DNA of 64,000 bases from Ananas comosus (lineage: Eukaryota > Streptophyta > Magnoliopsida > Poales > Bromeliaceae): NCBI RefSeq assembly GCF_001540865.1, contig NC_033640.1:7869627-7933626 (forward strand), written 5' to 3'. Below the pieces are notes generated by a model. It did no database searches. It was not told the DNA's origin and worked only from the letters and a program-made list of their open reading frames with translations. The position numbers and the translations under genes were made by a program. This document shows, piece by piece, positions 12,096 to 25,565 of the stretch; position 1 is the stretch's first letter; each line of letters begins with the position of its first letter.

Positions 12096-13179
12096 GGCTA
12101 GGTTTCTGAGGGTGATCCAATAAATAAGAAATAACAAATCTAAAGTCTTTTATGATTAGATTATCATGTAGTTTCTTCCTAAAACTATGTATGTGAATCG
12201 ACGACTTATTATCTAATGTGTGATTTATGTTCTTGTTTGGTATGATCTAACTTTGAAGCTATATTAAATTGGTATCTTAATTAGTTATGTACTTGAATAT
12301 ATAGCAATATATATAATTAAAAATTGTACCTTCTGAATCACTAACTATTGTGTGTTTATTTTGATATAACTAACATCTCATTTAATCGTTATTTCATACT
12401 TACGATGTTTGTTTCACCACAAGTCGATGTAAAATCATTGTACCTTCTGAAAGTGAACGTGGGAGGAAGCAAAAACTATTCTTTTAAGCACAGTTTAATT
12501 GACATTATAAATTAATATCACAGCAATCACAGATGGACCCCATTCTTCAATCAAAGTTAAAATTGCACAACCATTTTGATCGCACGTCGTGCTCGTAAGT
12601 TATAAGACTTTAAAATGTAAAAAAAAGATTTTTTTTTTTTTTTTTGCCAAGTTCGATAATTAAGCATAAGAATTGAAGAATAGGGTGAACCTGCCTTTAA
12701 TCTTTATTACTTTTTTATACATTTGAATAAAAAAAATATTGTGTTTTAAAATTTTATATAATATAAAACGTAAAACATACGACCACAACGGTTATACAAC
12801 TAGTAACTTTAATTGAAGAGAGGCGCATATTTATATTTAAACTATTTGACAAAGTTTAGAAAATCTAATCCCAAAGTTTCTTCATTATCTACCTTAGTAG
12901 GATCCCCAATCTCCGACTCCTCCAATTAATTACAATAGTGAGATGAAATTTGAGATACTTCGCAAAGCTGAGGAAATTGGTTAGTTGGAAGTGAAATAAT
13001 TCACAACATTAATGCACAACATTACCCAGTAGTGACAAAACAATCAGATCTTTTAACATCAACTTATATATAAAAAAATAACCCTCCAAGCATATTCTAC
13101 AGACGTGAATTCATTTACAAAATGAAAGAGCATCGAAGAATACCGCAAAGTTTCTTCTCTTCACCAGTCAGCAATCACC
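12096..13179. other. Convergent intergenic spacer, no gene seen
   Basis: AT-rich DNA between the 3' ends of the terpene synthase (+) and the CNGC gene (-). No ORF with coding character and no clear repeat. Confidence 0.6.
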
Positions 13180-16100
13180 TTAATCGGCATCTTCGGCGGT
13201 AAAATCAGGCTCGGGAGGCTTCTGCAACTTCACCATCTCCATAACGCTTCGATTCCGCATTCTATGAACTCCTCGAAGAGCATTAGCAGCGAATCGAGAT
13301 GCGTAGATGGTTGCCCCGAAGCTTGTGTGTCCACTAACTAAATGATCTCGGAGTCGTCCCTCTTCTACCTTCCGTCGCAATTCCGCCGCCTTTCTCTTGG
13401 AATACCGCCGCCACGCCGCTTGAACAAAGCAGGCTGCCCACGTCCTCCACTGCTGCGAGTAGAATCGGAATGTGTGCTGAACTTGCTTGCTGTGGAGCCT
13501 TCTGAACTGCCCCGCCACGAATTTTAGTTCTTCAGCAACTAAAGCAAAGGCTTCAACTTCAGTCAGGGCTCGAACGGTCCTAGTGGAAGTGGGGAAATTA
13601 GCACTGGACTTTGGATCGAGTGCCCAGGTTAGTAATTCCTCCCCACAGAAGTCTCCTTCTTTAAGCATACCCCGATTAAAGAACCCACTTCTGCCGCCGT
13701 CAGTGGTAACACTCTCCAACTGGCCGTGTAATATGAAAACAATCTCATCCACGGGATCGCCTTCCCTTAGAATGTATGAGTTCTCTGTGTAGAGGCTCGG
13801 TTTCAAGCGTTCGCATATTGCATCTAATAATCTCTCATCCATGTTCGCGAACAGAGGGACCTACCGACAATTAGTAAAGTGTTAATCTATTTGCAAGTGT
13901 ATCCCTATAATTTGAATGTTTAATATACACCTCTTACAAGTGCAGTTATCTTACAGAAATTTCCTTACATACGTAAGCAGACAATTTTGTAGTGTAATAT
14001 ATGTGAAACTCTCTTATAAAAAACAGCAGCTACTTAACAAAAAACATTGGAATAGGTATCGCTTACCCTTCTGACCAGACCTAAACAGAGGTGGCGTTTG
14101 ATGTCCCTCCTAAGGTCCGTGGGAAGGCTCTGAACCAAGTTTTCCTCATCAACTCCTCGTGTCTCCACCCACTTGTACTGTTCATACCGCCTGACTCGTT
14201 CTCTGAGATCTGGGGGAAGTAGTCGGTGATGCATCCACTGCTCGGCATCACGCTTCTTAACTCTCATTTCTTCTAGGCGTATTGCTACCGACTGCAGATA
14301 GGTCTGAAGAAACAGCAAACAAGAGAAAACTTCATTACACTCAGGGCCTGTTTCGATGCCAGAACAGGTTATATAGGGATAATTTGTTTTGGATGGGTGT
14401 TCCTCTCGGTGATTATGCTGTAAAAATCTAGATATTAGTCCATTTCGAGGTCAGAGTAATCACGAACTTTCAAGATAGTGCATTCCAAATACAAGGTAAG
14501 TTATCATGGCCCTAAAGATTACAATCACTTGTAAATAAATAGGCCCTTATCTCTTGTTTCGGCTGTTGGACCATGCTATAGTGTTATACGTGATCAGTTA
14601 TGCTGGACAGGAGTTTTCTTATGGGTTGACTTCAAGATCTAATGATAATGAATTTTCAAGAGAGCATTCCACTTGTGAGGTAATTTTTCATATCCTTGAT
14701 GACATATGGTTCGCAAATAAACAAGAAGATGTGTTGAAACAAGTTATTTTAAAACAGCCCTCCTTTGAATTGATAAATATCTTCGTAGCAATATCTATTT
14801 TGTTCACTCAAGTGGCACATGGCAATAAATGACAGAGTATAAAGAAATGCTTACAACTACATAATACATACCATCTCTTTATCACTTTTCCCTCCAAAGA
14901 TGATAACAACCACCAACTCACAGTTTTTGTAATTACGAAAGAAAATAACAATACAGCACAAATTATCTTGCTCCGACATCGGAAGAGGCCCTAATAACTT
15001 CTTATCAGTAATTACTCAGCCTCAGGATATATCAACCATCAACCAACTCATGCACAATTAAAACAAAGTAGACAATAACAGTTGAAAAGTTATAAGAACA
15101 CCAATTCTACCTGCATGTTACCAATAAGAAGGGCGAAGAGAATGAGTCCAAGAATAGCTATTGCTATTGAGAAGATCACCTCTCCAGGATATGTACTTGT
15201 TTGAAGCCCTTGGCCAAGAGTACTGATGCAAAAGAATAAAAAGTTCTTATACCAGTAGTAGAATATAACTCATGCAAGACAAACAAATATCATTTTCCAT
15301 CATCTTGTACACCATATACTTCCAATTGTTGCTAAAGAGGTAAGGAGAGCAAAAGAAAGTGGACGGCTGATGACGGTTGATGTAATAAAATGCAACTTAA
15401 AGGCCACGTAACCACTTGGTGCTGTTTATTGGTGGAAATAGTTGTCTACTTTATCGAGGAGTTATTTTATGGTAAAATTGATGGCCTACAATTGCGCTAG
15501 TGAAGGAATGAGTTCACTCATTAGGTTGCACAAACTTAATATAGGTAACAACTGACAAATCCAGGGTGCTTATACACAAGAATTTCATTACAGCAATGCA
15601 AGTGGTTAAACTGTGTTAAATTATGTGAACCACAAGCTTAAGCTATCAGAGAACGGTGTTTTTAATATTTATACTCAACACAGCCCTTCACATCTGGGCT
15701 CGAGAGTCGAAACATTTTCATAAACCTAAGACATGGACACGAATTATATGGGAGAAAATTAATTGTCACACCCCGTACTATTGTTTCTTTGTTTGGGCCC
15801 CTTTCTTTTGAAAGTTGGACCTTTTTGTAAATTTGTTTAGTTGAGGGGTTTGGCGGCATATTATGCTAAGTAATCTCTAATTTCTCTCTTTCTCTTTCCC
15901 TATTCATAACGGCTACCCAAGTCGTTCTCTCTCATTCTCTCCCATGACTCTCACTCCGCCCCATCTCTTTCGATCATTCTCCTCTCTCGCACGCATGCAT
16001 GATGCTCATTTGATCCTCTTCGTCCTCCATCATAACCACCGTCATCCATGGCCGCCGCCACGCTCCTCAATCACTGTCGGCACTTTGGTTTGTCATCGAC

Positions 16101-19100
16101 GGCATCTCGTTTGCAGTCGTTTCCGTCGTCGTCTTCAAAAAGGTTCTTACTCCTTTCATTTTTGTCTCTATTACCCATTTTTGAGAGCATCCAATCCCCT
16201 TATTCATAATTATGTGAAGATTTTGGGTATTCTTCTCTTGATGGTTAGAATTAAAATTATTAAAATCTGAGTTATGTCGATCTAGAATTATTGTTGACTG
16301 TGCTGTTATTTTACCTTGTATTTCCACTAGATTTAGTTTTATAAATTCTTCACATTCTACATGTTATTCGGAATGCCCTCTACATGTTCGACAAAATGCC
16401 TAAGAGAAGGCAAACATCGATTTTGTTCTGAATTTGATCTCATCTAAATACAATTTGTAAACTTATATTTCAACATATGGAAATCATCTTTTCGAACACT
16501 TAAATCTTCGTCTAATGTTTGAAATTCCTTTTATATAACTTTGTTCTTTTGAATTGCTTAGTTCTTAGAACTCTTTCTTTTCTTGATCGATAGTTGGGTT
16601 TCTGTTGAGTTATTGACTTTGACCTATTTGCAAGTATTTACAAACGATCTTGTTAACCTTGTGAGCAAGGATTTAAGTACCCATCGGCACGGGCCGTATC
16701 TACCATACCGTATTGTGCCAATAAAATACCGGCACGATACAACTCCCGTACCGATGGCACAAACAACTCCCATACTGTTGAGTTATTGACAGTTCAAAAA
16801 TATTTTTACTTTAAATTAGCAAGTGCTTTTTTCAATAAAGCTCAAAAGATTTGATAAAGATACATAATAAGCAACTAGAAAATTTTGTTTCTAAAGAAAA
16901 TAAATTTTGCATATCATTATGTGTCGGCACACATGTATTTTTTGTGACCAATACGCATCGATTCAGCCCGGCAAGCATCGTGCCGTACCGTGTCAGCAAG
17001 TTTACGACACGATCCATGCCACGGCACTTAAATCCTTACTTGTGAGCCTATCCGAATTTAGTTGTTTGAGACTTTGAGTATCACCTTCCTATAACCATAT
17101 CCGCCATGAAGAGTTTAGTTTTGTATTTGATGAGTCAAACTCCTTTTTGGAAACTCAATCAGAAACTAAGTTTGTGATTGTTTAATTTCACTTCATGCTT
17201 GGGATGTTAGTTCGTTTATTAATTTTGGTTCCGTTCATTATATTAATATTTGTGTGTATTTTCTCTTTCTATTAGCAATTATTTTTTAGTTTATAGAAAA
17301 TCATAATATTTAATTTAAGTTCTGGTGATTAACTCCCTATTCACTTTCGACTACATAGCTTCATAGCTCAAAAGCTAATTTTAAGGTAAGCTACCAGACC
17401 AGTTAGTTTTTCACAATATAATATAGGAAAATGTTCTGATTATAAGGAAATTCTTATTTTTGTAGATTTCTAAAACTCGGGATTAAGCGTGTTATTACAT
17501 GCATCTGAAAATGTTTTGATTTTGATTGACAGGTTCTTTTAGTAAAATATTTCTGAAATTTGATAATATGTTTGGTAAACTAGTGGTCGGATAAGTAATT
17601 TATTTATAATGTCTCTTGGTATATTGCTATGCTAATATTGGCCATGTCGACATATACTATATTATAGAAACTAGCTTCGACTTTGTATTGCACCTCCAGA
17701 TGCCTGTGCCTTTCGGCGCCTCTTTTCTGTATTTACACTGTCGAACGTCTTCGTTCTATATATGTACCTTCGGATGTCTCTGTTATGTATTTGTGCCTAC
17801 AGATGCCTTCGGACCTCGCTAATTGGTTGCTCTATATAGTTAGTTATCGAAGACTTATTTTTAATTTTGTTTATTTGCTGAAAGAAAAATATTTTGTTAT
17901 TTTATAATCTCTCTATTTGATATGAACTTGAAACTTTGATAATCTATTTTCTGAAATTTTGTGAATGAAAAGTCAATCGCTTAAATTATATTATGTACGA
18001 AAATTTACTTCAGACTTTTTTTGTTATTTATTTCTTTATATACTTAGTCCGACTAATGTGGCATACAGTTGCTTACCCAGATATCAAGGCTGTTTTGCCG
18101 GGCAGGACGAGACCGAGTGAACGCTAGACATAGTCGTTGTTTGAGATATTTTCTTTTGTTATTATGTTTGATGTAGCTAGATATGAATAAATGGATTTTG
18201 TAACTATCATCTAGTTTTATTTGCTTTTGCTTCATTGTTTTCTCCGTACCTCGCATAATTGTTATTTGTGGTTATCTATTGGACCAAATTTTCATTTATG
18301 TTTCGTTGTAAACCTTAGTTTTACAATTGTGATAATTAATTTTGATTCTGGTCAAAATTTAGTTGTTAGCCTAATATTACTGATTCTTAGGTTTTAGCAG
18401 AATTTTTTGTGATCGTCATTCTACCTGTTTCTTGTTAGGTTCTATAGCTTTACGTACTTGTTGATCTAGCACGTATGTGGCGTATGTTACACCTCGGATT
18501 TATGGCGTGATACTAATAGGAACCTAGCAAGACTCGAACTCAGTACCTTCTACTGTGATACCATGTTAAATTATGTGAATAATCGTTGTTCTCCAAAAGC
18601 TTAAGCAATCAAAAAACGGTGTTTTTAATATTTATATTCAACAGACTGGTAGCCACTAGAATCTTCTACCTATGCCAAAGATGCAAGCAGAAGAGGCCGT
18701 AACCGCTTTTCCTACTTCATGTTCAAAACAGGACCCTCTCTGTTATTAAATATTTGTAACAAAAACACACCTCAAAAGATGATAAAGGATGCAGTAGTGC
18801 TCATGATAATGAATGGTGAACATGTATTAAGTAAACCGTTACGGAGAGTAAATTTTCTGTACTATACAGTAATGCGAATAGTAGGTTACTTCAAAGCTAC
18901 TACAGGTAATTAACTTACAAAGAAACATGCAATCAACAACTAATGCGAATTTTAGACTATTTCAAAGCCAAGGGTAATTTACATACAAAGAAACAAGCTA
19001 TCAACTACCAATAATACTTTACGCCAAAATTATGAAATAGTTTGTTTAGTGGTCAAGTAGATGAATTCCAATGCTGCAGTGAGAGAGATGTTACTTCAAA

Positions 19101-22100
19101 TCCCAGTGAAAAGCACACGAGACGAGCCTTACCTCAAAGTTTGAAGTCCCCACCAGAAGCAAAAAGAGAGTTTGGAAACAAATTTCTTTGATTGAACTAC
19201 TCCAGACTGCAAGCATTGTGCATATATACCAAAATTAAAAGGCTGTGTGCTACCATTATTTGGGCATTGGTTACCAAGAACTTGGTTGCTAACATTGAGC
19301 CAGGTGTCATAACCATTAAGATGACGATTCCCACAATACAAATAACTGTCAAGACATCCATTATAATTCTTGCAAGCCAAATGCCAGCAATCATTCTCAC
19401 GTTCTACAGACAACAAGTACCAAAAAGAGCCAACATTCTGTGAAAGGAAAATAGGATTAGTAACGACAATGACAATGACACCCATAAGCTATACAAGCCA
19501 ACAACCTTCCAAGATATAGTTTGCTCAAAACAAAATTCCTAACTTCTTAAACAATCTCTTCCCTTCACAGCAAACAGTGAATTTTTGCTTATGGCATGGC
19601 AAGCTAGTCACTTCTTTCATCTAGTGGCTCTAAAATAAGAATTTACACTGTTATGGAGAATTAGCCCATATACAATTTTCTCTATAAGTTTGACGTAGAT
19701 TATAAGGAACTGACATCTAAGAAGGGAAGCATGACAAATCAATGTTCAAGGCCGATTAACTTAGAAAACTGGTATGTATTATTAAACTACGAGAAAAGGA
19801 TGTTCTCATAGAAAAACTATATAGAATAATTTGGTGATCAAGTTTCAAGTATGTCATCCTCAACAAATTTGCGAATCTGTTAAGAAAAGGTTAGTAACAA
19901 GTTTAGAAACAAAGGTAAATTTTGCCTGAGCATTTGTTAGTACTTGGCGTACCTGCTTTCATGCCATTAGGGCTTTTAATTCATTTCCATTCGTAATCAT
20001 GTTTCTTAAGTTTATGCTCTTACCTAAGTTTTTAGTGCCCATCGGCATGGGCCGTGCCCATAGTGCCATCCGTGCCAATAAGATATTGGCACGATACGAC
20101 CCTCTATGCCAACGGCATGGCTCAAAACCCTATTTTCTTTGAAATTAGCCAATAGTAACCTCAATAAAGTGCAAATGATTTGGTAAAGCTATATAATAAG
20201 CAATTAGAATATATTGGTGCCAAAGAAAATAAATTTTTATGCCGTCGTAAGTCGGCACATCTGTTTTTTTCTGACCGGCAGCACCATGTCACACCATGCT
20301 AGCAAGTTTTCGGCACGATCCCGTGCCACGCCACTTAAATCCTTGACTCTGACTAACTCAACAGCCCATGGATTTAGCTCCCTTATTAATGATCAAAGTT
20401 TGAAACCATGGACATGATTCAAGAACAAAATTTTAAAGTTAAAGTTTATTCTAACTGAGATTACTTTGATCCAACAAGAAATCAAGGTCCATTCAGGAAC
20501 ATTTTTAGCTTAGAAGAAACATTATAGCCTACATGACCTTCATAACATTGGCCAAAATTTATCTCTAGTGCTTCAGTAGTGCCACCTAGTAGCTAGCCTG
20601 TATAGATCGTTATTTATCAGTTAAAAAGAAGGGGAAAAAAACCGAAAAAGGAGACTTCTTTTCTTTCTTGTTATGGTACTTTCAACTCCTAATCTTCTAG
20701 TCAACTAATAAGAACTCCCCACCAAACTACTAAGCCTTCTGTCAAAACCCTTGTTCAAAAACACAGTGCATGCACTGCATGCACAAATGCAGGCTTAATT
20801 CCCTTCACCGAGCACATCCGTGTGTTGCCTAAGCACTAAACAATGAGCCCATTCTCACCCTTGAAAAGCACAGACCTACATTTCACCCCCTTAATACTTA
20901 GACTGTTAGCGCTTTATCCCCTCTTCATTATATGAAAAGAACAATGACTGTCTAGGTGGACCAAGCAAAACTTTTACTTACATGACTAGCTAGCATATAC
21001 CATAGCAGATAGTATGCAGCACCGGCCCAAGCAGTTTCAACGAAGACACCTGCTTTCCTTTTTAACTCTGATGTCAAAGGAAAAATCCGATAGAATCTGG
21101 GGAAATACTGAAGAACAACAATCAAAAGCAATGCATTTTTAGTAGCCAATACATCTGATCCTTCTGAACTTTGAAGATATCTCCAAACTACAATCTGCAA
21201 AAGATAAATCCCAGAGAATAGCAGATTGGTAAAACAGATAAGTAGACATATGGCATTTTTCATAGATGCTGGAAAAGAACAGGGAGATATTATTTAACTA
21301 AGAGACTTGAGCTAGCAGATAATCAACTGCTTTATAATTTCATTTATATATGCTAACAAGAGTCAAGAAATGAAGCCTATAAAGGCTATTTCAATTAAAA
21401 CAATGTCTCTATTGTTAAGGAAGTTTGCCAACATATTCTACTCTAGGAAAAATGGAACTAGCAATATTCTCATGTCTTATATAAAAAATGGGAAAATAAG
21501 AACATTGATATAATAACTATACTTTTATTTCTCTTCGTACATAAAACGATTCTACATTTTATCTTTCCAACAGTAAGTCAAATTACGCTACTAAATTTTA
21601 GGTACGCAAATTGATAAAACATCTCAGAACAACACATTCATTAGACGCAACCCAGTCAAGCAAATAATGTACAAACATTTTAGTCATAATTCCTTTTGCT
21701 ATACTAAGAGACAACTTACATAATTACATTATCTTTTTTAAGCAAATCAAGTTAAAGAAGTTTGCCAAACCTGTGGAAGTGGTACCACCGCAAGAAAGTC
21801 CATGAGGAAGTAACTTCTCAAGTATCTCCTAGCAATCTGTGCAGGGTCAATCACTAATTCACCTCTACCAAATACCCGAGAAGATGGAGCAGTGAAAGCA
21901 GTACGGAATTGAAGAACCATATGCATGAGATAGAAAGAATCAACAATTGTCCTCACAATTGTTGATGTTATAGCCAATCTTCGGTCTATTCCAACACAAT
22001 TATCATTTATTACTGGTAGATAGAAGAATAGCGGATCCACTGCAATAGCAATAATGCATGACATGACAAAAAGCCTGTTCATTCTTATAAGGAATTTATC

Positions 22101-24202
22101 TTGCGGATCAAATATTTTCTTCTTAGAAGCCTTATGATCTTCAGGAAAAACCGCCTTCGAAGTACCAAATGGAAGAGATTGACCATGTGATTCGATCCCT
22201 GTAGAACCCTTTTTCATTCCTCTCCTGAAAGGTTTTAATGGATCAAACGATATGCCATGAAACCCAAATATGTTGAACCCACGCTTATTCGTTCTTCCTG
22301 TATCAGAAGAAGCCACGGAATACCTAGGGCTTGACTCCTCCAGCCTACAAAGCATATACACAACACATGATATGCAGAAAATCAATCTCGGTTCATTTGA
22401 TAAATATACAAAATAAAAAGTAGGATGTATCTAAGACAATAGTCTTCTATAAAAGGGAACAAAATATTTCAAGTCTGAATCCTTCTACTTACAAATACCA
22501 GAACTGATATAGTTCTCCCTAGTGAGCAGAAAATCCTTGCTAATCATTCCAGGTGCTCTCTAGATAAAAATTACATTAAAAGTTTGACTTATAGTTCAAT
22601 GAGCATAAACGACAAAACTATCTATTATTTTTTCTAGAAACAACTGGCTTTTAGTAACATTATAAACCCATTAGTGCAGAGTTTTCAAAGACGAGAATCA
22701 AACGAGCGAACTCATAAACGGAAGGTACTAAACCTAAGAGTGTCTAACAATCAGGTCATCCAATTTACTGCCACAAAATTTATTTATATGAACTAGAAAG
22801 TTTGCAGGCAAATTATACCAAAACAGTTTCATATAGTTACTTTTATCAAACGAACCCTCAAAGACACAAAAAGAATGCAACACAAAAAACATAATAAGTT
22901 TCAATGGAAGAATAATAAAATGTATTCAGAACTGAATGAGGAAGACGCATCACAATGTATATGTTAGTTCTGACTACAGGTTAAGTATTCATTAAAAAAA
23001 AAAAAAAAAAGAATCCCTTGATAATTGGCAGTTTATTGTTCAACTTCATCATAATCTTTACATGGAAAACATGATGACCCTCTTATGCATTTATCCTATA
23101 TTTATCAGAGTCAAAGCTAATATTCTATCGGTTCATTTTGGACGGACCAAATGGAGGCAAATCAAACTTGAGGGATTGCAGCCTAAACAGAATTTTAAAA
23201 ACATAACAAATAAGAGAAGCAAGAGATTTTGGATGAGAATCGAAGATCATCTTATATTTGCATTAATTTTCCCTAGCCCTGTCTAGAATATTGTTCCGGG
23301 TATGAGCAAAAGAAGGATGAGGAAACAAATGAAAAATGATTAAAAATATATATATAATACTCAGTTTCGTTTAGAAATAAAGAAAATGGTAATCTTGTTT
23401 ATCGTCAGGTTGTTACATCCTCCCAAGATACAGGAAAAGTAATATAAGTATTGTATGAGTCCGTAATTGCTATCTCTGGTGATATAGTTCATATTTAGAG
23501 GGAAAAAAATTTACAATTTGTTCGAAACAAGGCGAGAAGTAACTTTTAACAAACATAATTCCCACTTTGTACTAACAACACGATTATTTTTTTTTTAACT
23601 TTTCACACCACTTCACCCCTTTCATGTTACAAGTATAGAGTAGCACTACTTAACTGGATATACCTTGGATATGAGTAGATATACATCTCCCAAAGCATTG
23701 CAAAAGGTCTAGAAGACAACTTGTTTCTTGATACAGAACTAAAATTGTTTCTCTATAAAACTAAATGTAGTTATAGAGGCAAACTCATTAATCAACCCCA
23801 CAATATTTAAGAGCAAAAACAGAAAAAAGAATAACAATGTTGATGGATGGATAATTTCTGCAAGTCTACAGGTTGCGCATATCAAACTGATAAGAAAGAG
23901 AATTAGAAACAAAATACTGCCTCCAATGGACTTGGCCAATAACTAGTGAAAACAAATACACTAACATAAGGAGAGAAAGGGGAAACAACAAAAAGGTGTC
24001 TCAAAGTTCTGTAAATAATGACAATAAAACCAAATAATGTTAGTCTAAAGTGCAAAGAACCCAAAAAGGAATACAAAAAAGTCACAATCAAACAAAATGG
24101 CATACATCAGTAATGACTTTATTGGAACCACAAATGAACATACCTGATGAACTTCTCTCTCTGCCCATTTATAAATTGTGCTTTGTAACCACAATCGAAC
24201 AT
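13180..24202 (-). CDS. CNGC: Cyclic nucleotide-gated ion channel, group II (CNGC5/6/9-like), 7 coding exons
   Basis: Exons in transcript order are 24202-24144, 22344-21771, 21194-20982, 19437-19133, 15222-15111, 14303-14067 and 13860-13180. They sum to 2181 nt (726 aa plus TAA) with consistent phases. The protein is a plasma-membrane cation (Ca2+) channel: cytosolic N-terminus, six-helix transmembrane core, pore with filter GQG at 387-389, C-linker, cyclic-nucleotide-binding domain (about 505-625, with GDFCGEELLTWAL at 569-581), then a calmodulin-binding IQ motif starting FVQAAWRRY at about 645. The filter context TLGQGL, the N-terminal MFDCG and the C-terminal KPPEPDF tail match group II from family knowledge. 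The first coding exon is only 59 nt and supplies the ATG (24202-24200). The intron between exons 4 and 5 is 3.9 kb and holds a nested retroelement. Confidence 0.93.
14342..14993. repeat. Tandem pair of gggcctgtttcg-type MITEs in a CNGC intron
   Basis: The left end AGGGCCTGTTTCGATG is matched by the inverse of the right end (about 18 of 24 bases). A second ggcccttatctcttgtttcgg start lies at about 14541. Internal direct repeats (14468-14510 against 14645-14690, 'ttttcaagagagcattcca') show two related units. The target duplication is unclear. Confidence 0.45.
15614..18643 (-). mobile_element. Non-autonomous LTR element with tiny (67/80 bp) terminal repeats in the CNGC intron
   Basis: Direct repeats at 15614-15680 and 18564-18643 both start TGTTAAATTATGTGAA on the + strand and end in TCAACA. 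The flanking five bases are AACTG and GACTG, a near-perfect 5-bp duplication. Read on the minus strand, the right repeat is followed by TGGTATCACAG, close to the plant tRNA-iMet primer-binding site TGGTATCAGAGC. A purine-rich tract (GTGAAGGG) precedes the left repeat. This is TRIM/SMART-like structure, but at 3.03 kb it is larger than usual TRIMs because of internal and nested sequence. No gag or pol is seen. Confidence 0.6.
16667..17039. mobile_element. 373-bp hAT-type MITE nested inside the LTR element
   Basis: Perfect 8-bp target duplication TTGTGAGC at 16659-16666 and 17040-17047, the hAT signature. The ends are inverted: AAGGATTTAAGTACC on the left, and AAGGATTTAAGTGCC (inverse) 3 bp inside the right end. 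The interior has several GGCACG/CGTGCC motifs. Confidence 0.7.
20026..20346. repeat. Second copy of the AAGGATTTAAGT MITE
   Basis: It shares 'gtgcccatcggcatgggccg', 'ggcacgatacgac' and 'cacttaaatcctt' with the copy at 16667-17039. The left end is eroded and no duplication is visible. It lies in a CNGC intron. Confidence 0.55.
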
Positions 24203-25565
24203 CTTCACAACCTATGAATCACCACTAGCTGAGAACTGCAAACTACTAGAATGTGAAACAAGCGCATCTAACTAATGACAAAGTTCCTGCAGAATAAAGA
24301 AAACAAAAAATGTCATTAAGCGCAAGTCCCAAGAACAAAAAAAGATAGTTAACAAAATCAGCAAATCCATCATTCTTCTACCTTTGCATTATCATATTCC
24401 ATACGATCACGCAGGTTTGCGCCGGTAGAGGGGACGCCTAGCACAACAACAAGATGATCACTTGGCTTGAAGATGGAATAAATTAGGAGACGAACAGGGT
24501 TTTAACCATCTCATCAGATGCAAGCATGCAAGAGATAATCATGTCATCTAGAACAAGCGAAAGAACTAATCTACTAAGCCGTGGGCTAGAGTACTCTCAA
24601 CCCTCATGAACCCTCCAACAGGAAAATCAGTTAGGCTATTACAACAGCGCCCGCACTTTTATAACTTGTCTCAAAATTCTTGCTTGTAACCATTGTGATG
24701 GACTTTGAACATCAAATTTAGACTTGCAAAGTACTCCGCAGTTATCTATAAACATTTTTTTATAAAATTGATGGAATCTATAATTGAAGTGTCAAAATCA
24801 GTATATTCAAAGGGCCTTAGAATCATTTGTTTAGCATACTTAATGTCCCAATCAAATTCCAAAATTTTTAGTGTGGAGTTGCTTTAGCATAATTTACATG
24901 TTAAACTTCCACTCAAATTCCCTAATTTGCATGATTTGGAACAATTTCACTTTCTGAAGGCTAGAAAATTTGTCCTTCCAAAAACAACAATTTCTTGTTA
25001 CCATGATCTAAACATGATCGAGGGGGGAAAAAAAAGAAAAATTAGAAAAATTACGCGATCGAATCCGGTCCTATCACATTTCATTTCAAACAAACAGATT
25101 GTAACCCTAATCTGATTCACTCGAAACCACTGAACTGGAAGAACAATCCACTGCAATTTCCTAATTTAGGAATTGGGTCTCAGATTCGAAATTTCTCGAT
25201 TTATTTCAACTCGAGATTTTCGATCTAGCGATCAACCGAACTACAACTTAACAAATTTACAAGACAAAAAAAAAAAAAAAAAAAAAAAAAACAAGAGAGA
25301 AAACAATTGAAGAGAAAAGCTCCCCAACTAAATGGTTTTTCCTACAAACACTCCTTACATGNCAAAGAAAAATTAGAAAAATTACGCGATCGAATCCGGT
25401 CCTATGACATTTCATTTCAAACAAACAGATTGTAACCCTAATCTGATTCACTTGAAAAAAGAAAAAAAGAACCAGAGAAGGAGAGCTCTTACCTTAGATT
25501 TAGGAAATGAATCGAGAGAAATAGAGAAATAGTTAGAGATAATAATAAATGATTTTTTACTTACG
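24203..25565 (-). other. Probable 5' non-coding exons and promoter-proximal region of the CNGC gene
   Basis: On the minus strand a splice acceptor at 24288-24289 bounds the first coding exon, giving a UTR part to 24287. A candidate non-coding exon 24382-24437 has AG and GT at its ends, and a donor at 25492 would end a distal leader exon from about 25.56 kb. All are inferred from splice-like sites only; no transcript supports them here. Confidence 0.4.
25033..25457. repeat. 95-bp direct duplication around a single-base gap
   Basis: The stretch 25033-25127 is repeated almost exactly at 25364-25457, directly after the n at 25362. It may be a real tandem duplication in the CNGC leader intron or an assembly join that repeats the same bases. 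Confidence 0.6.

Noticed and set aside
15944..16270. 108-aa ORF with a Met start in the CNGC intron
   Set aside because: Pro/Ser/His-rich start followed by AT-rich nonsense; it lies inside the LTR-type element and no family is recognised.
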